In this document: in pieces, positions 24,881 to 39,000 of the stretch
Position numbering within the stretch: the stretch's first letter is position 1
Layout: every line of letters starts with the position of its first letter
From: Antedon mediterranea
Taxonomy: Eukaryota; Echinodermata; Crinoidea; Comatulida; Antedonidae
Assembly: GCF_964355755.1 (NCBI RefSeq)
Contig: NC_092676.1
Span: forward strand, 7,670,288 to 7,734,287
Direction: 5' to 3'
Length of the DNA stretch: 64,000 nt
Position numbers and translations under genes: made by a program
The notes under the pieces: model-generated
Seen by the model: the letters and a program-made list of their open reading frames with translations, nothing else
Told to the model about the DNA's origin: nothing
The model's database searches: none

Positions 24881-27055
24881 GTTTTTTAAAGATTGATACA
24901 ATAGCAGCTCTTTGCTGTAAAATTACAGTTCAGTGTAATAACAATAACTTCGCAAAATTTTTTTGAAATCAGACAAATTGTTGAATATTTTTTCCTAGTC
25001 ATGGAATAATTAATATAGAATTTTTTCCTAGAATTTCCACAATTTAGTAATCTGTAATTTACACCACGTTTAAACAAACTTTACATTTATCTACAATGCA
25101 ACACAAACTGAGAATGAATGATATTATTTGAAATATCTGAATTGCAATCTGTTTTATCCCCTTTTTTGTTTTTTTTTAAATATTTTTTTTATATTTGAGT
25201 TTAGTATTGTTTTCTACATCGTAAGAATTTCTTTAAGATGTTTTTTGGCAAAGAGCAAGATGGATACAACAATCACATAAAGAGAGAGAATACTAATGGG
25301 GTGGGGGGGGGGGGCACTTTCAGGCCTCAATAAGTGTCCGCTTAATAGGGGTGTCCGACAGGAGGTGTTCTACTACTATTCACCATAACAACAAAAATCA
25401 TATGTTTGTGTCATTTACAGAAACAAGTTAAAGTTAAAATTAGGAAAAAATCTTGCATGATACTGGTAATTTAAAAAGTACTGTATATTATTCTGTCATT
25501 TTAAATAATTTCTTTTCTATTATTTAATAGGAAAATTGTTTTAATAAACTAAACAGAAAAACCATGCAATTAATATATGCAGTTCTTCTCTTAATACTAT
25601 GTACTATAACTCATGCAAAATAATATTTAAAGTTCTATTTTTCTAAGAATAATTGTTATTATCTTGATGTTATGGCGTTTGGCCATTTTATAGTGCTGAG
25701 CACACATTAGTAATTTTTACATCCTACCCTAGTATGTACACAAAACAACAGAATATAGCAAAGTTAACCTTTGAACCGTAATATAACTTTGAAGGATAAA
25801 AAATAAACATGTTAATTTTATTTAAAACTATAACACATTAACTTTAAAACATAGACAGGCCTTGAAACCAATGTGAGCCCTTGACAAATTTAATAAATAT
25901 TTTCTTTTTATGAAAAAATTAGTTTTCATAGAACAATTTTTTAACACATTATCTGCAAATTACAATATAAATTTTTCTCTTCTAATTTAGAAAAATGTTT
26001 GGAAAACAAAGTTGAATTTGATTTTGGATCAAAAATTCTTGTTAACATAATTTAATATCATAATTTGAACTTGATTATGTAACGTATATGAACAAATCTT
26101 TAACCATAAATTGACAAAAGCAGCTCAAATAATTTTTATTTTTAATTTAGTATTAAAAAGATACATTTAATTTATGAACTGTAATGTTCAAATTACACTG
26201 TGTTTGAAGATAATACAGTTTGGTATGTTATTCTAAAAGCCAATTTAAACTTTGAAAAACCAATTCTGTTTTTTCTGTCCCCACAATTGGCACCATGTGA
26301 TGAGTATTTATTTGGTGGGAAAAGTTGGAATAAAAGTGACAAATTTACTCATTTTTTTAAAACAATATTTGAAAAACTTTACCATGATGATAAAATAAAT
26401 CGTTTTACACAGATAATAATATACTCATAATTGAATTGAAATTTGGTTAAGATTCTAATCTAATTTCTCTATAATCTTTAGTATTTAATAGCATATAAAT
26501 TCAAAGTAAAATACTGTAATAATATGACAACAATTTTAGTAACATAATATATATATGGCAATGGTTGGTATTAATTTTATGGATAAATTTTGTTTTAAAT
26601 TTTGCACATTTTTTAATTTTTTTTATGAGCTAAAAATAAACAATAAATCCATAATGGAAAGACAATAAACTAAATGTTCTAATTAAAATCAATTTCGAAA
26701 CATTGTAACCATAGGAACAGAAACATTTACATAATTTTGTATTGAACGCAAAAAAAAACATAAATTTAAAGTTTAAAAAAAACTAATTTGTTGTATTTTA
26801 TATATATATATTGCTGTTTAAAGAAGGTGAAAACCATGTGTGGATGAGTAAAAAAATATATTTATCAGTTCCATAACTGATAAAAACACTGTTATGGTGG
26901 ACAGACGGGTATGTTAGTGTAGCTAAAAATAGAAAAAAAATCATGTTTGTTTTTTCCGCAAAACACCTACATTTATTCTACTTACAGTGTTAGTTTGCCT
27001 ACCAATTTTCTTTTCTCGTTACAATTTTGATCCATGTTGTATATGGTGGCGCTCT

Positions 27056-30000
27056 TCAAAACTGAAAACCCTGCATAGGAACGTTTTCTTGAGTTCCAAA
27101 CAAGTATTCTTGAGATTCGGGGTTAACTTGAGGGGTAACTTTGACGTCATCTTCTACAGTTCCGAAGTACTGCTCGATAATGAAGGCGGCTTTTAGGTAA
27201 ATATCATGATTTTCATGACTTTGTAGAAACTCAATCTTGTCAAGGCCTAATAAATTTGTTTTAAATAAAAAAAAAAACATTTCATTAGTGTTAAAACACA
27301 ATGTTGTGAGGGACTACCAACGAATATCGGAAAAAATATCACGTGTACCACAATTATCAATGATATTTTGAACACATAAAGAAATTTTGAAAGTGAGATC
27401 ATTAAGGTTCTCTGTCAATTTAACAAGTGTTCAGTAATATCCTAAGTCAAGTGGTGAAGCGGTTAAGGCAGGGGCGCCGCAAACCATAGATACAATTGGC
27501 ACATGTTCAAATCACTTCTTTGTTCTGATGGTAGAACAATCTGTCTCAGATAAGGACTGGAGGTCCTGTGTACATATCTGGCTCATGTGCACTTTTAAGA
27601 AAAAATCTTTCGGGAGAGTAGGGTGGTACCCCGGTGTACAGCTCCTGGACAGACGGACGTGTGCCGTTTGATGGCAGTACTTAACAAGAGACCCTTACAT
27701 AAAAAAAAAAATTATCATATGTGTCGTCCACACCTGTGCGCAATTCAGCTCAGTTAGGATGCAAGTCACAGGTTATTATTATTATTATTCAGCCATTTAC
27801 ATTTAAATTAAAATATTACAATAAACAAACTCATTCTTCAAATTTTCAAAGCATATGAATGAAAAATATTACATTAGAAAGAAAAATCTTGCCATGGGTT
27901 TAGTTAATAAAACTGAAAAATAGCGATAATGTGGACCTGACTGACAAAGGTAAAGCAGTATTTATAATACCAAAACATTCTTCTATTTTCTCAGCATAGG
28001 GATTGACACCGCTGACATGCTGTTTAGCTTCTTGCTCTCCTTGCTTCAGTATATTTTCTAAACCATTCAAAGCAACTTGTACTATTTTGTTGTCCATTAC
28101 TGTTAGTAGATCACACAGTGGTCGTATACAGCCTTCATGTATGATGAACCTAATGTAAATTTATAAAATAACATTATAAACAGTGATAATGATAAAGGAG
28201 ATTAACTAATTACAAACTGCTATTCATTAATTAAATTAAAGATCACTTTTTGTCTCTTTGACAATTGGATATGTTCTTCGCCGTTGTTTAATGTTCCATG
28301 ACTTGCTACTTTTTTACAGCAGCAGCAACAGCAGTATATTTGTTTATATAATTATTAATTTGTCAAGGATTTTCATCTTCTTGTTATCCCTCCAAATCTC
28401 AATCTATCATTACTGTCTTTTTTTTACATATTGTCTTAAATAAATGTCTTTTGTATTGAATCTTTTGAATTTAATTTGAGGTTTTAAACACTTTTTATTC
28501 TCTTATTAGTTTTCTTATTATTTATTTTTGTCAATCTCAATTGGATCAACTTCTACAAACCACAAAAATTTATTTCAGTAATTTGAAATTTAAATTATAT
28601 TCAGTAAATGACTGAATCTGGTGTACCTAAGAATGCCGGAAAGAATTAAATTTTAATTTAACATCTCAGGTACTGAACTGGGATATTATCAACAAAAACA
28701 AAAATAAAAGTGCTCTTGGAAAAAATACAGAGGTATAGAAACAATTCAATATGCTAATGCTAAAATTATTCTCTTGAACACAATGAGTCAAAAGCAGTAA
28801 CAAGATTTAAAGAACAAACCGTATCTGGTCGGGTGTACCCCCTGATGTTGCATTTGTTATCGCCCACGCTGCCTCCTTTCGGGTCTTGAATTCTGCTTTG
28901 CCTAAAATTTCTATTAGCATTGGAATAATATTGGCATCTATCACTTCCTACAAATTAAACCAAGAACAAAATAACTGCTTATTTAAACGGAAGATTATAA
29001 TTTACAATTCTATAAAACTATTCCTGTACCGTATATTTCGGTGTATAAGTCGCACCTGTGTATAAGACGCACCCCCTAACTGAGAGTAAAATATCGGTAT
29101 TTTTTATATTGTCGATGTATAAGACGCACCTTATATTTCATCAAAACAATGTTTTTTTAAATTGTAATCAATATTATTGTAATAATATATTTTGTTATAT
29201 CTACAACGGCGTCATTTATTTAGGTTTTTTCTTACCTAGGCTCGGCCGCGCCCAGCCTCAACAAGTTCTTTCTAACTTGTTATTCATGAGTTTCGCCGCA
29301 ACATCGAGTGCATGACCATGTGTGTAACATGATGTACGTGTGTGGGCTAGCCTCGCTCGATCATTTCGAGAGGGCGCACGTTTTAACGGACAATCGTATT
29401 CGATTAGTATCTATGTATCCGAGAAGTGTGTCCATGCTATAATCACCTGGAGAATATACTACTAGTCGAATACCGTACACCATGTGGCCACCAAAAGAAG
29501 GGCTTGCGCTGGGGGTACGGCGATCGTGCGTATAACTACTGTATAAATAAATACTATTCCAATCGGATCGTATTAAACGGAGCGCCATAATGAACAAATC
29601 TTTTCATCATATTTAGTATAACATCATGCTAAAATGACTTGAAAACTAGGCAGAAGCAGGTTGCCGTTACGTTAGTTAGTTACTGTAGCTAGGCCTAGCC
29701 TACTCAGGCCTAGCAAACGAGGTGACGATAGCCTAGGCCTATGTACAATCTGTGTGGTGAGGCATTTATGTTCGGTGTATAAGACGCACCCTTAATTTAG
29801 AGGTCAAATTTGCGTGTCAAAAGTGCGACTTATACACCGAAATATACGGTATATAATAATATACAAGTTCTTGTATAGCACCAATTTCAACATCAGGTCA
29901 TTGCTATCAAGTCTACTTCTCATTCGTCTGTCCAATAGACAGTTAGGATTATACTTGAGGATAGGATTATAGTCGAGCATGGGACTATACTCAAGCACAG

Positions 30001-33000
30001 GATTTTACTTGAGCACGGGATTATACTTGAACATGGACTATACTCGAGCATGGGACTATACTCGAGCATGGGACTATACTCGAGCATAGGATTATACTCG
30101 CGCATAGGATTTTACTTGAGCATGGGATTATACTCAACAAGGAGGGGATTATACTTGAGCATGGGATTATATTTAATCATGGCATTATACTTGAGCATGG
30201 GATTATACTTGAACATGGGATTATACTTGAACATGGGATTATACTTGAACATGGGATTATACTTGAACATGGGATTATACATGAGCATGGGATTATACTT
30301 GCGCATTGCATTATACTCGACATGGATGGGATTATACTCGACATGGATGGGATTATACTCGACATGGATGGGATTATACTCAACAAGGATAGGATTATAC
30401 TTAAGCATGAGATTATACTCAAGCATGGGATTATACTCAAGCATGGATTACACTTGCGCATTGGATTATACTTGAGCATGGGATTATACCTGACAAAGAT
30501 GGGATTATACTTGAAAGGATAGAATTATACTTGAGCATGGGATTATACTTGAACATGGATTATACTTGAGAATGGTATTACACTTGAGCATGGGAGTATA
30601 CTTGAGCATGGGAGTATACATGAGCATGTGATTCTACTTGAGCATATATTGTAATTCAATTTAAAATTATTTATTATAATTTAAAATTTTACTTAAGATT
30701 CCGTCATTAAATGGATGTAATTTTTGTCACTTGAAGAATTGAATTGGTGTGTTCTTGGGTAAGATGTTTTAATATTGCCTTGTCCTTCAAATAGGACATA
30801 AAGTCCACCCACATATGCAAACTAAAGAACTCCGTACACACATCAAACCAATTCTTACTTGTATTTGTTGTCTGTTGCCAGCTGTGATGTTTGAAATTGT
30901 CCAACAAGCTTCCTTACGGATTGATTCCTTTGGATTGCTAAGTAGATGAAGAAGACTTGCTAATGCCGAACAGTTTAGAATTACCTGGAAAAAGTTGGAA
31001 CTCAGTGTTTAGCAAGGGAAAAAGTTTGTAATAATCTCTAAAAATGATCATTTCAGCCATATTCAAATTTATCAAATCAATTTTAAGTTCTTACCTGTGT
31101 TTGGACATCATCTCCTGTTACTACATTTCCTACTGCTCTCAAAGCTGCCGATACCACACTTTGAGATGTGTGCCTGTAAATGAACAAAACAGGTATTATA
31201 TAAATACCTAAACTGAAAGATGTAACCACATTAGATAAGAAAGCAGGACATTGTTGGTCCTGGGCTATTACAGTGGATGTTAAGGACTTGGTACACTGCA
31301 CAGCTGGCTGCCGTGGGTCTGCAGAGGGCCTAATCGAAATTTCCTGTCCTGTGGTGGACACTTTTATGTGCGACACATGGTTAAAAACCATCCTTAAGAC
31401 ATCATTATTAAAGTAAAGGAGCATATCCCCACTTCTCTCTCAGGGGGTGTCTTACTGGAGGTGCTGACCGGACTTTATCAACCCATACTGACTTTAACAT
31501 ACTATGTACATTTTTTTATTTTATTTGTTTATGTCTTTGTTCCTGAATGTTGTCTCGTCTGTGTGTACTGTATATATGGTATCCAAACTGTCCACCACTA
31601 CTTTTTTAAAGAAGTGTGGAAGACACACTGACTTACATTAGTAATTCTACCAATCTACGGCATACTCCACTATCAATTACTGCTTGTATTTTCTCATTAG
31701 GTCCGTCTGATAAATAAGACAATGCCCAACAAGCATCCGCTAACACATCTTGATCAGAACTGAACAATAGTCTTGACAACACAGGTAAGCAGGGAGACAC
31801 CTGTAAAATGAACAAATATTTGCATCTAAAAGTTAAACAAAAGCAATGATTCAAATATTATATTATAATGCACCGTTATCAATAGCTTTGTTACAAAAAG
31901 GATTCTTAATTATTTACACCCACACATATACAGTTATATATATGCTTGTAATGTAGAACTGGCTTTTACCAAAACAGATTATGTAAATTTCTGTGTGTTG
32001 TATGCATGTTGTAAAGCGTGGTTCCCACTAGAACGCAACTCAACGCAGCGACGTATCGAAGCAAAGTGCTGTATTGTGTAATCACCAGTGGGAACCGACG
32101 ACGCAACAGTACTGCAAACAATGCTATGGGAAATGAAATCAGTTTAATTTCACGCAGCAACGCAAAGGCAAAAGAACACGGGAAAACATAGTACAGCGTA
32201 CTCAAAAGTAGGCGTGGTGAACCAGGTTAAAGTCTAGCTAAAGTTGACGCGCAACAAGCAGGTTTGATTTCACGTAGGTGGGAGCAAACCGAATTATTGA
32301 AAGGCATTTCCTTACGTTGCATCAGTTGCGTTGCCCTTGTGTTGCTAGTGGGAACTAAGCTTTAAAGAACAAACAACTTACCTTTTCAAATTCCGGAGCT
32401 GGATTTTTTCCCCGGCATAAATTAGAGAGTGCCCATACTGCATTTCTTGTCATCGATATTCTAGATGATTGAGCTAATAATCTACATTCAAACAAAAGAC
32501 AGTGTGTGCGTTAATTAAATTATATTTTTACTGTTATTATTTTGAGAAATTTGACACTGAAGCTAACAAAATCAGGTGTTACTGCAGTAAAAAAAATGTA
32601 GTATTACTGCAGTAACTGTAAAACATTGAAAAAATTTTCTCTTAATTTTCTGTTCCATTTTTTACTTACTGACTGAACTTAAAACTTACATTAGTAATGG
32701 AGGAAGGATTCCACAATCCAAAACATAGTCCCTACAATCTGGGCTGTCACCCGCAATATTGCCTAGAGCCCACACAGCCTGCAGAAACAAAATACAATCT
32801 TGAATATTGGTGTTTGTTATTGTTTTATCAATAATTTTTTTATATATTTAACTTAAATGAATAAAAACAATAACATTGATCATGTTAAGATCTGTACCTA
32901 AAAATTAGCATGTATAATGCGTACCAAGGACAAACAAAATGCATTGGCAACTCATCATTTCACTCATCAAACAAAGCATGAATGGATTATAAACATTATA

Positions 33001-36000
33001 TGGACCAATATTAGTTTCTATTCCATTATCAATTTTCAAAATCGTAAGTTCACTACAAAATGCACTCAACACAATCAAATGTCCAAATAGATAAATGGGA
33101 ACAATGTTCTTACTTGTTCTTGTACATCTTCATTCTGAGCCTTCAGTAACATGATAAAAATGGGTACAGCTCCCGCTTCGATCACTGTCCTCGTTTGAAG
33201 AGATGTTCCTGATGCAATGTTGGTTAACGCCCAAGCTGCTTCAAACTTTAAATAAAAGAAAATAATCTTTCATACTAAAAAAAATCTTTGTGCTATATAA
33301 CCGAACAAATTTGTTTCTTATTGTAACAGAATATAAAACACAAGTGTAAAAAGACACTAACTTTTGTTTTGTTTTTATATATTTAGGCAAATGGCCAAGG
33401 ATAAAGCATAAGCGAATTCATTAACTATTCTCCTGAAAGTTGTCAATCTATTCAAAGGACAAACATACTGTATATATACAGGGAAAATTTTCATTCAAAA
33501 ATTTTGTTTACCAATATTGCTAATCAAACTGATTTTTAAGTCGAGAAACATAGTTTTGTATTGTATTTTTTGCTACACAATTTTCAAAATGTGTAGCAAT
33601 AAGGTTGTTTTGTATAGCTTTTTGCTACGCTACACTGGCGAAAATATTCCCTGTATATAGGATCTCTACAAAACAATTTATTTATTGATTTGGCCTAGGA
33701 GTCACAATAGTAGGAAACCCACAGTTCCCTAGATAGTGGCTGTGTGTGACAGTGGCTGTGTGAGTACTAGTAAACCGGGGTAATAGGTTCTTTAAAGTGC
33801 ACGCGAGTGTACACTGGACCTTCGGTTTATAGTTATTATCAGAGAATACTCGTTCAACCACCAGATTAATGGAGAGAGTGAACCTTGAACACTTGCCGGT
33901 GTAATGTGGCATGTGTTCCACTGTCTTAACGACTCGACCGTTACAAGTCTTTGGGAGTAAAGTTGTCATGAGAAACAATTCTGACATCTGACAGGATTTG
34001 AACCTAGTAGCCATATTCACCTATCAAACTTAGGCCACTGTAAGGGGAACTAATTTAGTATCTAAAAAAAATATCTCCCTTAATAATAATAAATAAAAAT
34101 ATAAATATAGCCACAATAACCTAAAATCGGTAGCCAAGTAATTTAACCACCAATCTACAACTCCTTGTTACCAATTAAAAATTATAACTCGCACAATTTA
34201 AATTGAAGAGGTTCTCTTTAATTTAAATGGTCATGAGTATACAGTAACTACCTGTACCTGCCTTTTCTTCCAGGTTACTATGTCCGCAGAACGGCTGCAG
34301 TAGAAACTAAACACATTCAATTTAAATTCAAGAGGTTTTTTAAATCATTATATATTAATAAACGTACCTGTAGTGTAAACATAGCCTCTCCTTCCTTCTC
34401 ATGTTGTAGGAACTCCACAAATCGTGGAATAATTCCTGTTTGAATAACTTCGTCTATAGGTGGATTTGGCTCTGTCATTAAATTAAATCAAAATCGTTAC
34501 TGATAATTTATAACTTGAGAATCATTACTATTTTATTGCTTTTCATACGTTTTACTCTGTCTACACTATCAAACTTTATGTGACAAAAAAGTGTGATGTT
34601 CCCAAATATGGTAGTGAATGCTTAAATATGGTAGTGATATGACATCATCATGTCCATATGGGCACATCACATGTTTTTGTCACATAAGGTTTATAGTGTA
34701 GACAGAGCATTATGCTTCTCTCAATAGACTACTGGGCTAGTTTAATATGTATATTTGAATTTGGAACTCATATTCCTAAAGAAAAACATACATACAATAA
34801 AAATGATTATTTAACGAACTACAGTACAGATCAAAATAACTTGTTGATTTAATTTGTTATTTGTTTTTATGGAAACTTTACTGAAAATGATAAGAAAACT
34901 ATTGAGAGACCACGTAAAATTGCACAACGTATTATTAAAGCTGATTTAACGCCTTGTTCATTTATCTATGAAAAGAGTATTTAAAAAAAAGTAAACATCC
35001 GTTACATTACTGTTATAACTTAAGTAGATCAGGTATTAGGCTACGACCTCCAAGAGCAAATCTTTGTAGAACTAGAAAATCCTTCGTTGTAAAATAGCAT
35101 TCATATTTTTAATTTAAATGTAAGACGATAATGCAATTTTTAAATAGTTTTAAATTTTAAACAGTTTTTTTTTTAATTTTTAACTTTTTATCTTGTATTT
35201 TAATCTGTTATAATACTGCACGTTTTAAATTGTTGCTACATTTTTTATGTTTGTTTTTTATTGTTGTTTTAATCTACCAAGCAAAGTGAATTTCCAAATT
35301 TTTGGCCAATGAAAATTTCTTGAATCTTCAATTTTGTTACTTATTTGTTTGGTATTGTTTAATGATTTAATCTATTTTATGACAATCAAAATAATTTAAT
35401 TTTAAGGATATAGACAATACTATAAAAAGCTACAAACTTTTAACAATCAATTTTTTTTTATGTATAAATAACTAAATAATTCATATTGTTAGTGTGTAAT
35501 GATGCAAGTAATCATGTTAAAATTATCCTACTGCAGGTACTGCAGTAACTACGTTTGTTGGCAATAACGTAGCTTTAAGATAGATGTTTATGAGGCAGTC
35601 ACTGCAGTAAAAGTGTTTTATAACAGGTTAAGAGTAATCAAGATATGGTTACTGCAGCAACTGCATAAAAATAATTTTTACATGGTACTGTTAATAATAA
35701 TTTTGAATTAAATTTAATTACTAATAAAAATAAATAATTATTGTTTTTGTATTTAGATGGTATATAAAAATATAACAGTGACAACGAAGGGGAAGAAAAA
35801 CCCTAAACAAAGCGTTGTTTGACCTACATAATGGTAAATAAATAACGACAAAATAGTATGTTTTAGGAAATGAGATGACATGAAAAGGAAGCGAGATTAA
35901 CAATTGGCATTCTGACTGGTAATAGCGCTGAATCACTCTTGGAGTTTCCAACACTGATGGCAAAACAAAATTGATATCATTGCTAAATTAGAAACGTTAT

Positions 36001-39000
36001 TGGTGAAATACAATTGAAATATTAGAGAGTTTTGCTATGAATCCGATAAGGAAAACAGCCGTCACACACATATTCATTCTTATAAGCACAGTAAAAATCT
36101 GTTTCGTATAGTAACGAAAAATTGAGTGCGCCGTCCATTTGAACGAAGCGTAGGTACGTGTTGCTTGGCTGCCTTGGCCTAGCGTAACATCAAAGCGAGT
36201 GAGGGCTTTAAATAAAAAGTCTATAAATAATTATATTATAATCATAAATCATTCCTGATTCAATGCAAATGTGCAAAATAGATAAAAAACTATACTCGTT
36301 TTGTAGTCACGAATATGACATGTGATATTCGTCAAAACACGAATACGGTTTACGAAAATGTAATGGGGATCAGCTCAAAAGTTTCACAAATGTGTGACAT
36401 TTTCGGTATCATATTCGTAGCGTGCGAAACCTCCCTATTATTATATTTACAGGATAACAAAATTATAAAATGTTGGCATAGAAAAGTCTGATTCCACTAT
36501 TTTTAAATGATCTGTTCCTTGTTCTGCTTATCCAGTCTTATCAGGTTAAAGGTTTACATTTCATACTAAACAATAAAATTTTAAACCCCGGAGCTACTAC
36601 TTAAAGTTTTGTCTACACTATCAAACTAGTTTGACAAAATAAAGTGTAATGTGCCCAAATATGGTAGTCATACTGTATGCCCAAATATAGTAGTAGATAT
36701 GACATCAGCATGTCCATATATGGGCACATCACATTTCTTTGTCACATAAAGTTTGATAGTGTAGACAGAACTTAACATTTTGTTCAAATGCCTACAAGCT
36801 CACCAACCTTTTGACAGTAGTTTTCGGAATTTCTGTGTTGCTTTTAACTGTAGTTCCTGGTTTTCAGACATAATGTCGGACACCATTTCTGCTGTTATTG
36901 TTGGCTGTTGACATAAATACATTATATATTATATTAAATATACGGATCAATAATCATTATTAAATGTGCATACTGTACATATAATATTTAAATGCATCAA
37001 TTCATAAAATGAATGACTATTCACCTAATAGTATTATTGCAAGTCATGATAAAGCCATAAATGGAATTTTCAAAAAGGCTTATAATATTGTAGGATGGCC
37101 TGTACACATACGGATAATGCACAATATTCAAAAATGTGTTTGTGGGAGATGATGTGTGTATGAGGAGTGTAGGAGATGTTGGGGTGTAGAAGATGATGTG
37201 TGTAGGAGATGAGGGTGTGTAGGAGATGAGGGTGTGTAGGAGATGAGGGTGTGTAGGAGATGAGGGGTGTAGGAGATGAGGGGTGTAGGAGATGAGGGGT
37301 GTAGGAGAGAGGGGTGTAGGAGATGAGGGATGTAGGAGATGAGGGATGTAGGAGATGAGGGATGTAGGAGATGAAGGGATGTAGGAGATGAAGGGGTGTA
37401 GGAGATGAGGGGTGTAGGAGATGAGGGGTGTAGGAGATGAAGGGGTGTAGGAGATGAGGGGTGTAGGAGATGAGGGGTGTAGGAGAGAGGGGTGTAGGAG
37501 AGAGGGGTGTAGGAGATGAGGGATGTAGGAGATGAGGGATGTAGGAGATGAAGGGGTGTAGGAGATGAGGGGTGTAGGAGATGAGGAGTGTAGGAGATGA
37601 GGAGTGTAGGAGATGAGGGATGTTGGAGATGAAGGGTGTGTAGGAGATGAAGTGTGTAGGAGATGAGGGATGTTGGAGATGAAGGGTGTGGGAGATGAGG
37701 GGGTGTAGGAGATGAAGTGTGTAGGAGATGAGGGATGTTGGAGATGAAGGGTGTGTAGGAGATGAAGTGTGTAGGAGATGAGGGATGTTGGAGATGAAGG
37801 GTGTGGGAGATGAGGGGTGTAGGAGATGAGGTTTAAAAGATGGTGGGTGTAGAGGATAAGGGTGTAGGAGATGAGGGATGTAGATAATAAGGGGTTAGAG
37901 AATAAGGGGTGTAGAGAATGAGGGGTGTAGGAGATGAGGTTTAAAAGATGGTGGGTGTAGAGGATAAGGGTGTAGGAGATGAGGGATGTAGATAATAAGG
38001 GGTGTAGAGAATGAGGGGTGTAGAGAATGAGGGGTGTAGGAGATGAGGGGTGTAGGAGATGAGGTTTAAAAGATGGTGGGTGTAGAGGATAAGGGTGTAG
38101 GAGATGAGGGATGTAGATAATAAGGGGTGTAGAGAATGAGGGGTGTAGGAGATGAGGGGTGTAGGAGATGAGGGGTGTAGGAGATGAGGGGTGTAGGAGA
38201 TGAGGGGTGTAGGAGATGAGGGGTGTAGAGGATGATGAGTGTAGAGAATAAGGGGTGTAGAGAATGAGGGGTGTAGGAGATGAGGGGTGTAGGAGATGAG
38301 GGGTGTAGGAGATGAGGGGTGTAGAGGATGATGAGTGTAGAGAATAAGGGGTGTAGGAGATGAGGGGTGTAGGAGATGAGGGGTGTAGGGGATGGGGGAT
38401 GGGGGATGTAGGGGATGAGGGGTGTAGGGGATGAGGGGTGTAGGAGATGAAGGGTGTAGGAGATGAGGGGCATAAGAGATGAGGGACATTGGAGATGAGG
38501 GGTGTAGAAGAGGAGGGATGTAGTTGAAAGGTGTAGAAGATTATGGTGTAGGAGATGAGGGGTGTATGAGATGAGGTGTGCAGAGAATGAGGGGTGTAGA
38601 TGATGAGGGGTGTAGGAGATAAGGGATAAAGGAGATAAGGGATGTAGGAGATGAGGGATAAAGATTAGGGATGTAGAAGATTAGGGGTGTAGAAGATTAG
38701 GGATGTAGGAGATGAGGGGATATAAGAGATGAGAGGGTGTAGGAGATGAGGAGGGTGTAGGAGATGAGGGGGATGTAGGAGATGAGGGATATAAGAGATT
38801 AGGGGTGTAGGAGATTATGCTACAACTGTTTCTTATTGCATAATCAATTTACTTACTGCTGAAGAAGTAGATATAATGGGATCTTGTATAAACATTTCAT
38901 CTTGGTCTGTCACATTTCTCCTTTTAAACAACTGTATAGAAAAAAGAAAAAAATCAATCTTTAATTTTGAAAAGTGGTATTTGAAAACAATCCAGACTGT

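Larger units (their letters stand above)
18866..26950. other. AT-rich intergenic region without recognised genes
   Basis: Between FAM162 and the importin-alpha 3' end. It holds a 33-bp repeat x3 (20515-20613), GTAAGGTCAAGAG-type repeats in two blocks (21085-21180, 21245-21295), a short CA microsatellite at about 22638 and many poly-A/T stretches. Open frames such as 22439-22918 and 23277-23621 are of AT-biased composition with no family similarity. The segment 19600-20100 is less AT-rich, with an unrecognised open frame of 125 residues (19808-20185). Confidence 0.6.

Noticed and set aside
26200-26430. 76-residue frame in AT-rich DNA
   Set aside because: Composition as expected for AT-rich non-coding sequence, no recognisable family and no splice context.
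29804-30522. Several overlapping frames with NPMLEY or MGLYLN repeats
   Set aside because: Produced by the 18-bp minisatellite inside an importin-alpha intron.
34897-35110. Independent small gene with [14 protein letters not shown]
   Set aside because: Contains stops and matches the layout of a LINE reverse transcriptase C-terminus, so it was listed as a LINE relic.
37941-38489. Ser/Pro/His/Leu-rich frame of 182 residues resembling a low-complexity secreted protein
   Set aside because: Produced by the 16-bp minisatellite (three units make 48 bases); lies in an intron and has no signal peptide.
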